The translations under genes were made by a program, and so were the position numbers. From positions 1 to 21,486 of the forward strand of contig JAEZSE010000047.1 in assembly GCA_023421955.1 (NCBI GenBank): DNA of 21,486 bases, given 5' to 3'. Below the pieces are notes generated by a model that saw only the letters and a program-made list of their open reading frames with translations, was not told the DNA's origin and did no database searches. Source of the stretch: Bacillota bacterium. Its GTDB lineage: Bacteria; Bacillota; Clostridia; Christensenellales; UMGS416. Below are positions 13,642 to 19,823 of the stretch, in pieces (the first letter of the stretch is position 1; each line of letters begins with the position of its first letter).

Positions 13642-14924
13642 GCGAGAGAGCGGTCAAAATCGCCTTTTTGGGGCTGGGCAATATTGGCGGCGGCGTGTTC
13701 ACGACGCTCATCATGAACGGCGAGGGCATCGCCCACCGCGAGGGGCTTCGCTTCCAGGTGAAGCGTGCTTTGGTGCGCAACCTGGATAAACCTCGGCCCG
13801 TAGGCGTGCTGCGAGAGATGCTCACGACCAACCTTGACGACATCCTGAACGATCCGGATATCACAGTCGTCGCGGAATTTCTGGGTGGCGTGGAGCCGGC
13901 TTTTACCTATCTGAGCAAAGTGCTTCTGGCCGGCAAGACCGTGGTGACAGCCAACAAGGAAGTGATCGCCCACCGGTGGCCGGAGCTGGAGCAAGCTGCG
14001 CGGCAGGGTGGGGCGGGGCTTTACTACGAGGCCAGTGTGGGTGGCGGCATCCCGGTGATCAAGACGATCAATGAATCTTTGCAGGCCAACGAGCTCACTG
14101 TGATCAAAGGCATCATCAACGGCACCACAAACCACATGCTTTCCAGGATGAGCCAGGCTGGCATCGGCTATGCCGAGGCGATTCTGGAAGCCCAGCGGCA
14201 GGGCCTGGCCGAGCCTGACCCCACCAATGATGTGGAGGGGTATGACGCAGCCTGCAAGCTTTCCATACTGGCGTCCATCGCCTTTCACGCCAAGGTGCCG
14301 GTGGGCAGTGTCTATCGGCAGGGCATCACAGCCGTCACTCCGACAGACATCGCACAAGGCCGGGAGCTTGGCTACGAGATCAAGCTGCTGGCCATCGGCA
14401 AGAAGCACGGCCGCACCATCGAGGCCCGCGTTCACCCCACGTTCATCCCCAGGGAGCACCCGCTCTCAAGTGTGAGCGGCTCCTACAACGCTATCTTCCT
14501 AGAGGGCAATGCCGTGGGCAACCTGATGCTCTATGGACGCGGCGCAGGCGACCTGCCCACCGCCTCGGCGATCATCAGCGATCTCATTACGGCGGCCAAA
14601 GCCAATCACCACCGCTACAACACTTTTGACAACACGCAGCCATCCAGCACCTTTGTGGATATTGCTTCCGACTGGGATACCCGCTATTTCCTGCACCTGG
14701 ATGTGCTGGACAAACCGGGCGTGCTGGCTGAGGTGGCCGGTGTGCTGGCCCGTCACAACGTGAGCATTGCGTCCTGCGTGCAACGGGGGTGGGACATGAA
14801 CACCGTCCCGCTCTTCATTATCACGCACCGCACCCGTGAAAAGGCAATGACCTCTGCTGTGGAGGAGTTGAGACGCCTGCCATCAATACAAAACGTAGCT
14901 GGGCTCATCCGAGTGGAGGATTGA
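13638..14924 (+). CDS. hom: homoserine dehydrogenase with ACT domain
   Basis: A 428-residue NAD(P)H-dependent enzyme that reduces aspartate semialdehyde to homoserine, the branch point to threonine and methionine. The Rossmann motif 'GLGNIGGGV' is at 12-20. Downstream are 'TANKEVIAH', 'YEASVGGGIPVIKTI', 'GIINGTTNHML' and 'PDPTNDVEGYDAACKL', the substrate-binding block of the family. Residues 350-428 form an ACT domain ('DVLDKPGVLAEVAGVLA', 'HNVSIASCVQRG'), usually the site of threonine feedback. Its ATG overlaps the coaX stop. The genes thrB and thrC are not adjacent, and the pairing with pantothenate genes is less usual. Confidence 0.97.
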   Translation: MSERAVKIAFLGLGNIGGGVFTTLIMNGEGIAHREGLRFQVKRALVRNLDKPRPVGVLREMLTTNLDDILNDPDITVVAEFLGGVEPAFTYLSKVLLAGKTVVTANKEVIAHRWPELEQAARQGGAGLYYEASVGGGIPVIKTINESLQANELTVIKGIINGTTNHMLSRMSQAGIGYAEAILEAQRQGLAEPDPTNDVEGYDAACKLSILASIAFHAKVPVGSVYRQGITAVTPTDIAQGRELGYEIKLLAIGKKHGRTIEARVHPTFIPREHPLSSVSGSYNAIFLEGNAVGNLMLYGRGAGDLPTASAIISDLITAAKANHHRYNTFDNTQPSSTFVDIASDWDTRYFLHLDVLDKPGVLAEVAGVLARHNVSIASCVQRGWDMNTVPLFIITHRTREKAMTSAVEELRRLPSIQNVAGLIRVED

Positions 14925-14960
14925 TAACTAGCACGCATACCATGTCAAGGAGGATACAAC

Positions 14961-15308
14961 ATGCTGATCACGACCAATGAAATGACCACCGAGGTGCGCG
15001 AGAACATGCGCGGCGGCGCAGGCCAGGCTGCCATCACCCACATTGCCCAGGGCGACGCACTGCCGAAGAATGTGAGGCTTTCCGCCGCGATTAAGCTGGA
15101 ACCGGGCAGCTCCATCGGTTACCATGTGCATGAGAATGAAACGGAGATTTTCTACTTTGTGAGCGGCTCCGGCAAGGTGGATGACAACGGTGAGGAAAAG
15201 GCTGTGAAGGCAGGGGACTGCCTGATCACACCCAGCGGCACCGGGCATTCGGTGCAGAATGACGGCAGCGAGACGCTGGTGTTCTTCGCGGTGATTGTTT
15301 TAAGTTGA
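14961..15308 (+). CDS. small cupin-domain protein
   Basis: A 115-residue single-domain cupin, probably metal-binding. Motif 1 follows G(X)5HXH(X)4E(X)6G exactly, with G49, H55, H57, E62 and G69. Motif 2 follows G(X)5PXG(X)2H(X)3N exactly, with G85, P91, G93, H96 and N100. All four metal ligands are therefore present. Cupin_2 proteins of this size include isomerases, dioxygenases and sensors, so the reaction is not known. AAGGAGG lies 8 nt ahead of the ATG. It follows hom by 36 bp and may be the last gene of the panT operon. Confidence 0.88.
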   Translation: MLITTNEMTTEVRENMRGGAGQAAITHIAQGDALPKNVRLSAAIKLEPGSSIGYHVHENETEIFYFVSGSGKVDDNGEEKAVKAGDCLITPSGTGHSVQNDGSETLVFFAVIVLS

Positions 15309-15339
15309 CCATCTAGCGGTCTGCTCCATAGCCCCACTC

Positions 15340-15353
15340 CTCCCTTAGGGGAG
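15340..15353. repeat. CTCCC/GGGGAG hairpin
   Basis: CTCCC (15340-15344) pairs with GGGAG (15349-15353) around TTAG, and GAGGG follows. It resembles a shortened version of the palindrome at 12009-12063 and lies in the same kind of place, a short way beyond a gene end. Confidence 0.5.
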
Positions 15354-15384
15354 AGGGAAACCTGATTGATTTGGATGTCAATAC

Positions 15385-15406
15385 GGGCGGGGCTCTGTAC
15401 CCGCCC
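15385..15406. repeat. GGGCGGG/CCCGCCC palindrome, copy 2
   Basis: GGGCGGG (15385-15391) and CCCGCCC (15400-15406) form a 7-bp stem with an 8-nt loop, GCTCTGTA. The loop and flanks align with copy 1 at 5208-5233, with differences concentrated at a few positions. Confidence 0.75.
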
Positions 15407-15409
15407 ATG

Positions 15410-15437
15410 AAAAAGAGTGCCTTGTGGCACTCTTTTT
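15410..15437. terminator. bidirectional terminator between the cupin gene and its convergent neighbour
   Basis: AAAAAGAGTGCC (15410-15421) and GGCACTCTTTTT (15426-15437) form a 12-bp stem with a TTGT loop. A- and T-tracts at its ends make it work in both directions. Confidence 0.9.
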
Positions 15438-15444
15438 ATGCTTT

Positions 15445-16416
15445 TCACTCACTCTGTATGAAATACTTCACCCAGTAGCACTCCCCATCCCTTGAGACCA
15501 GCGAGTGGTCAAACCCAGCGGGTCTGCCAAATGGCCGGGCTGGCACCGCTTGCAAAAATACCTTCATACCATCCACAAGTACCGACCCCACATAGCATTG
15601 CACCGCTCCATCTGTTGGTAGCTCGACGATCTCTGCATCGTGGGCGCTGCCGTTGAATGGTCGGGCTGCGGGCAAGTCTTGCAGCATTTTTTCAAATTCA
15701 AAGGATACATCATCCCACAGGGGCGAATAGACTGGGGGATGGGGCGTGGGTCGGGGTGCTCGTTTCAACACCAGAGGTTTCCGGTTTGTGGCCGTGTTGG
15801 GTTGTGCCGCGCTGGCAATCTCCGTCCCTCTTTGGGCCTGGGCCGGCAGTGAGCGGGCAGGGCTTTCTTTTTGCAGTACAGCTGTTGCTGTGTTTGCGCC
15901 AGCGATTTCAACCGCCGCTGCAGCGCCGGGTTTTTGCTCCGGCAATGGAAATGGGGGTTCGGATTTGCTGGATGGCTCACGAAAGGAAGGCCTTGGCGCC
16001 ACCTCCGGCTGCGCGGCTGCCGGCAGCTGGATCGCGGAAGTCCTGACCCGCTGTGGCTTTGCGGTAATGGACTGCTTGCTGTAGCTCAACAGCTTTCGAC
16101 GGGCTTCGGCTTGATCAAAGGGCCCTGTGCCCAAGATGCCAAACAACAGCGGCTTGCCGCCGGACATCACCCACAAGGCGGCAACGCTGCCATCGGGGCA
16201 CTTCACAGAGTTGGAGAGCGGCTCAGGGGGCCGGCATTGATAGCCGCGGCTGGGGCCATATTGCAGCACAACCTCGGCGGTGACTGCGCCGGGCAGTTGT
16301 GCGGAGATTGTGTACTCAGAACCCTTCGGCCCGCTGGCATAATGGCAAATACCTGTTGCCCTTGCGCCATCGACGCCACGCAGCGTCGTTCTGCCGGTTT
16401 TTCTTCCCTCAATCAT
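15445..16416 (-). CDS. unrecognised two-domain protein with Pro/Ala-rich linker
   Basis: A 323-residue protein of unknown function. The start at 16416 (MIEGRKTGRTT) is preferred. A further in-frame ATG at 16518 lies inside the galT terminator hairpin, so it is unlikely, although the ribosome binding site for 16416 (GGTGAT) is only fair. Residues 1-125 form one domain ('SEYTISAQLPGA', 'SVAALWVMSGGKPLLFGILGTG'). Residues 126-225 are Pro/Ala/Ser-rich, low-complexity. Residues 235-323 form a second domain ('WDDVSFEFEKMLQDLP', 'CYVGSVLVDGMKVFLQAVPARP', 'CYWVKYF'). The C-terminal part faintly recalls clostridial proteins ending in 'GYWVMYxDA', often near spore genes. There is no signal peptide or membrane segment. 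Confidence 0.65.
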   Translation of the reverse strand: MIEGRKTGRTTLRGVDGARATGICHYASGPKGSEYTISAQLPGAVTAEVVLQYGPSRGYQCRPPEPLSNSVKCPDGSVAALWVMSGGKPLLFGILGTGPFDQAEARRKLLSYSKQSITAKPQRVRTSAIQLPAAAQPEVAPRPSFREPSSKSEPPFPLPEQKPGAAAAVEIAGANTATAVLQKESPARSLPAQAQRGTEIASAAQPNTATNRKPLVLKRAPRPTPHPPVYSPLWDDVSFEFEKMLQDLPAARPFNGSAHDAEIVELPTDGAVQCYVGSVLVDGMKVFLQAVPARPFGRPAGFDHSLVSRDGECYWVKYFIQSE

Positions 16417-16505
16417 CGCAATCACCGGTGAAGTATATGCGATGGGGCAGAGGAATATGAAAACCTCGCCAAGTGTGTATAGATCCACTTGGTTATATAA
16501 TGCAA

Positions 16506-16532
16506 ACAAGAGCGGCATCAGTCCGCTCTTGT
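16506..16532 (-). terminator. terminator of galT
   Basis: ACAAGAGCGG and CCGCTCTTGT form a 10-bp stem with a 7-nt loop. On the minus strand it is followed by TTGCATTATAT, a moderate T/A tract. Confidence 0.7.
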
Positions 16533-16559
16533 CAAGTTCAATGTCTGGTTCTTGTGTCG

Positions 16560-18113
16560 TTACATTGATGCAAATCCCAACGTATCCACAAACCGCATAA
16601 AACCTGCCAGACCCTCTGGGTTGTCCTTATAGACGCCACAGTCATCCAGCACACGCACGCATTTTTCACCGCACTGCAACCGGATCAATGCCATCGCATT
16701 CTCATAACTCTCTTGCAGGCCATATTGTGTCATCATGTCCCGAAGCCAGTTCAAGTGCTTGCTGAGGGGATTCGTTGGGTTTTCCAACGCCGCCATGTTG
16801 AATGGTTCCTGCCCGCACAGGATTCTTGCCAGCCCTTCAAACTCCGATTCCAGCCGGCCAGGCAGGATGAACAAGCCCATCACCTCGATGAGCCCGATGT
16901 TTTCCTTCTTGATATGGTGTAGATCGTCATGCACATGGAAGATGCCCATTTTGTGGGCCTCATCGGTGCGGTTGTTGCGCAGCACAATGTCCAGCTCATA
17001 ATCGATGCCTCTGCGTCTGGCGATGGGTGTGATGGCGTTGTGAGGCGTTCCATTGGTGTGTGAGAGGATGCCCAGGCCTTCGTCACTGTGTTTCTCCCAG
17101 GCGGTCAGCACAGCAGCAGCTGCATCGGTGAGAGTATTGGGATCACAGTGGCGCAAGCGCAATGCAGACATGGGCCAGCAGACGATTTCCGCATGCAGCC
17201 CCGACCAGCGGCTTTGATTAAGCCGTACAGCCGCTTCGGCCCGGGCCATCGGCATATCCCATACGCCACCCTGGAAATGATCGTGGTTCAGTATTGAGCC
17301 GCCCACGATGGGTAGCCCGGCGTTGGAGCCGATGAAATAGTGCGGGAACCGGGTGATGAACTCCATCAACCGCACGATTGTGTCTCGGCTGATCTTCATT
17401 GGGATGTGCTCTTCCCGCAGCACGATGCAGTGCTGGTTGTAATAGACATAAGGCGAAAACTGAAAATACCACTGCTCGCCGTTCAGTTCCATTGGGATCA
17501 CCCGGAGAGTCTGCCGGGCTGGGTGGTTCAAACGGCCAGGATACCCCACATTGCTCGGGCAGAGCTGGCATTTGGGGTAGCCCACCTGTGGCAGCGTCTT
17601 GAGGCGAGCCACTTCGAGGGGGTCCTTCTCCGGCTTGCTTAGATTGATCGTGACTTCCAGCGGGCCGTATGGGCTTTCATGCATCCAGGCGATGTTTTTG
17701 GCAACGCGCTCGGTGCGGATGTAGCCGCTTTTTCCGCACAAATCATAAAACCAGTCACAGGCAGCCCTGGGGCTTTGCCCTTTTTCGATTGCTGTAAATT
17801 TTGCGGCGACCTCCGATGGCCGTGGCATCAGGCAGCCCATGAGTTTTGTGTCAAACAAGTCGCGCTCTGTCTCGGTGTCATTTTCAATGATGCCTTTTTG
17901 CAGCGCATAAGCGATCAGGTTCTCCAGCAACGGGGCTGGGGATGTATTATCTTTTTCAAGAAAGACTTCTGTGCAGCCGGTCTCACATTCCGGCTCCTCC
18001 AGGCGGAGTGCTTCCAGCAATGCATTTCTTGCCTGAGGCACATCGAGTTTTGAGAGCAAGCCGGAGGCGATGCCATAGGCAAGAAGCAGTTCAATGTCGT
18101 GAGCCGGATTCAT
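16560..18113 (-). CDS. galT: galactose-1-phosphate uridylyltransferase, class II (Firmicutes type)
   Basis: A 517-residue Leloir pathway enzyme that exchanges UMP between UDP-glucose and galactose-1-phosphate. The length of about 500 and the sequence 'GLPIVGGSILNHDHFQGGV' identify the Firmicutes class, distinct from the shorter E. coli type. The HDH of that motif (about 277-279) lies in the nucleotidyl-transfer site. 'KCQLCPSNVGYPGRLNHPARQTLRVIP' and 'YFQFSPYVYYNQHCIVLREEHIPM' are typical core blocks. The ATG at 18113 follows GAAAGGA. The promoter is at 18145-18173. Neither galK nor galE is beside it here, so it looks monocistronic. Confidence 0.95.
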   Translation of the reverse strand: MNPAHDIELLLAYGIASGLLSKLDVPQARNALLEALRLEEPECETGCTEVFLEKDNTSPAPLLENLIAYALQKGIIENDTETERDLFDTKLMGCLMPRPSEVAAKFTAIEKGQSPRAACDWFYDLCGKSGYIRTERVAKNIAWMHESPYGPLEVTINLSKPEKDPLEVARLKTLPQVGYPKCQLCPSNVGYPGRLNHPARQTLRVIPMELNGEQWYFQFSPYVYYNQHCIVLREEHIPMKISRDTIVRLMEFITRFPHYFIGSNAGLPIVGGSILNHDHFQGGVWDMPMARAEAAVRLNQSRWSGLHAEIVCWPMSALRLRHCDPNTLTDAAAAVLTAWEKHSDEGLGILSHTNGTPHNAITPIARRRGIDYELDIVLRNNRTDEAHKMGIFHVHDDLHHIKKENIGLIEVMGLFILPGRLESEFEGLARILCGQEPFNMAALENPTNPLSKHLNWLRDMMTQYGLQESYENAMALIRLQCGEKCVRVLDDCGVYKDNPEGLAGFMRFVDTLGFASM

Positions 18114-18144
18114 AAGCCAGTTCCTTTCGGCTTGAAGTCAACTC

Positions 18145-18173
18145 ATTATAAACAAACATGGGGGATTTGGGAA
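18145..18173 (-). promoter_or_regulatory. sigma-A promoter of galT
   Basis: On the minus strand TTCCCA (18168-18173), a 17-nt spacer and TATAAT (18145-18150). The -10 is perfect; the -35 matches four of six. Confidence 0.6.
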
Positions 18174-18189
18174 GATTGCGCACCCATAA

Positions 18190-18229
18190 AAGCAAATACC
18201 CGCCCAGCGACATGCGCGGTGGGCGGGTA
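18190..18229 (-). terminator. terminator of the VTC-DUF4956 unit
   Basis: TACCCGCCCA (18197-18206) and TGGGCGGGTA (18220-18229) form a perfect 10-bp stem; the 13-nt loop holds a further GCG/CGC pairing. On the minus strand TTTGCTTTT follows. The stem core is the same CCCGCCC/GGGCGGG word as the two palindromes at 5208 and 15385, but its loop differs. Confidence 0.7.
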
Positions 18230-18282
18230 ACGGCTTTGCGTACGAACATTAACTCACCGAGGCGCGACAGCACCGATGGCGA

Positions 18283-18975
18283 TTACGCCCCATAATCTCC
18301 CTGGAAGCTCACCAGCGTAGCGTCGTAAACGCCGTTGATGCGCAGGAAGTCGTTGACCAGCGTGGTGTTCTCACCGGGCAGCCTCAATTCCATTGTGATC
18401 TCCACGCCGTTCTGCGTCACCGTCTTGGACTTGAGCCTTGCGTTGCGGGGCAGCTTGTGCAACGCGTAGGTGACCTCGCCGGCGCAGTTGAAGTCGTGGC
18501 GGATGATCAGCAGATAGGGGAAACTGCCGCTTCCCTTGATCGAATAGATCACAAACAGGATGATCCCTATGATTCCACAGCATATCATTGCCGGCAGCTC
18601 AAACCCCGCGCCGATTGTGATGCCGGAGGCAACTGCCCAATACATGAATACAGTGTCCATCGCTTCTTTGACCGCCGTACGGAAGCGCACGATGGACAGT
18701 GCGCCCACCATGCCCAGCGACAGGATCACGTTGGAGGAGATGACACGGATGATCAGCGTGGTCACCAGCGTGAGCAGGATCAACGAGGAGTTAAAGCTTC
18801 GGCTGTAAAGCACGCCGCTGAATGTGCGCTTATATACATAGAAGATGAACAAACCGGCACCAAGGCCAAAGAGCAGAGCAATCAGCAGCCGCCACAGGCT
18901 CAGGTTGCCTGCCTGCAGCGCACTGTTGCCAATCTCCTTCAGGATATCCATGATTGATTGTTGTTTTCCGTCCAT
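18283..18975 (-). CDS. DUF4956 membrane protein
   Basis: A 230-residue integral membrane protein. ATG at 18975 (MDGKQQS) is chosen because GGAGGAA sits just upstream; the longer frame to 19107 would overlap the VTC gene and lacks support. Three or four membrane segments lie between residues 27 and 145. The family hallmark 'LGMVGALSIVRFRTAVKEAMDTVFMYWAVASGITIG' is intact. The remaining 85 residues are a soluble alpha/beta domain ('GEVTYALHKLPRNARLKSK') that looks ferredoxin-like. The biochemical role of DUF4956 is unknown. It starts 31 bp after the VTC gene, surely one operon. A partner or export channel for the VTC product is an inference from that pairing. Confidence 0.9.
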   Translation of the reverse strand: MDGKQQSIMDILKEIGNSALQAGNLSLWRLLIALLFGLGAGLFIFYVYKRTFSGVLYSRSFNSSLILLTLVTTLIIRVISSNVILSLGMVGALSIVRFRTAVKEAMDTVFMYWAVASGITIGAGFELPAMICCGIIGIILFVIYSIKGSGSFPYLLIIRHDFNCAGEVTYALHKLPRNARLKSKTVTQNGVEITMELRLPGENTTLVNDFLRINGVYDATLVSFQGDYGA

Positions 18976-19006
18976 GAGTTCCTCCTGTGTATATCGGTTT
19001 TCTAAA

Positions 19007-19702
19007 TCAATGGAAGCGGCGGCAAAGCACGTATTTGGACACTGCTGTGCGTTGGCCGGGCATTCCCTGGAGCAACGCCTTGATGTGATCGGGCAGGAAG
19101 TTGTCAAACTTCACTTCCATCACGTGGGTGTCTGGATCCAGCACCGGAACCGATGATGGAATGCCGGAGAACAGATTGTTTGAGTAATGCCCCGAGCGTA
19201 GGTTCAGGTCAAAGGTCAGACGTACGTTGCCGGCGGGATAAATATAGGCCTCACGGAAATAGTCCACCAACACCTTGGGCTTGTATTGCCTGCCCTTTAG
19301 AAGCCCGTAAAACTCATTCAACAGATTGCTTTCGCTGGGGTAGATCGCGTCATAATCTCCGGCCAGGATCGCGTCGCATTGGGGTCTCGTGAGAAGCAGC
19401 GAATCCTTGGCTGTGTAGTACGTAACTTTTGATTTTTTTTCCAGAAGAATGCGTTTGTCGCTGTAGCGATAGATCCGGATGCGAAACTTGCTGCGGAAGG
19501 CATCGCCTTCCACCTTTTCAAACAATGCGCCATCATACGCATCGTCAAAATAAAGGCTGCGGATCGCATAACCCCGGGTGTTGGGGTCTGCGTTTTTATC
19601 CAGCGGCATCACGGCAGCCACGCGGTCGCGCAGCCATTGCCAATCTGCCTCGCCGATGATGTATTTCAGTTCATGCCGCAATACACGGGATTCTTCAGCC
19701 AA
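19007..19702 (-). CDS. VTC-domain (polyphosphate polymerase-like) protein
   Basis: A 231-residue protein of the triphosphate-tunnel (CYTH/VTC) superfamily; yeast Vtc4 of this family makes polyphosphate from ATP. The tunnel-lining blocks are visible in order: 'RHELKYII' (about 9-16), 'IRSLYFDD', 'KFRIRIYRYSD' (R-x-R), 'LLEKKSKV', 'PKVLVDYFREAY', 'VRLTFDLNLRSG' and 'VMEVKFDNFLPDHI' with the metal-binding Glu. All charged positions expected for activity seem retained, so it is probably catalytic. The start is TTG at 19702 with GGAGGAA 5 nt upstream. There is no signal or membrane segment, so it is cytoplasmic. It has its own promoter at 19750 and precedes the DUF4956 gene. Confidence 0.92.
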   Translation of the reverse strand: MAEESRVLRHELKYIIGEADWQWLRDRVAAVMPLDKNADPNTRGYAIRSLYFDDAYDGALFEKVEGDAFRSKFRIRIYRYSDKRILLEKKSKVTYYTAKDSLLLTRPQCDAILAGDYDAIYPSESNLLNEFYGLLKGRQYKPKVLVDYFREAYIYPAGNVRLTFDLNLRSGHYSNNLFSGIPSSVPVLDPDTHVMEVKFDNFLPDHIKALLQGMPGQRTAVSKYVLCRRFH

Positions 19703-19749
19703 TGCTTCCTCCAGGAATTTATCATGTCTACAGGCAATACATACATTCC

Positions 19750-19758
19750 ATTATACCA
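19750..19758 (-). promoter_or_regulatory. extended -10 promoter of the VTC gene
   Basis: On the minus strand TGG then TATAAT (19750-19755) is an extended -10. The -35 region is AT-rich and poor (TTTTAT). It lies downstream of the cotH terminator, so VTC-DUF4956 can be expressed apart from cotH. Confidence 0.55.
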
Positions 19759-19778
19759 CAAATTGCCATTTCATAAAA

Positions 19779-19814
19779 ACATGAAAATGCACCATCCAAT
19801 CATTGGATGGTGCA
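19779..19814 (-). terminator. intrinsic terminator of the CotH-like gene
   Basis: TGCACCATCCA and TGGATGGTGCA form a stem of at least 11 bp with a 5-nt loop (19788-19814). On the minus strand TTTTCATG and TTTTT follow, a moderate T-tract. Confidence 0.8.
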
Positions 19815-19823
19815 ATGTCACAA

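Noticed and set aside
13614..14459. Antisense open frame of 281 codons within hom
   Set aside because: It is opposite the conserved homoserine dehydrogenase core and has no ribosome binding site or known motif.
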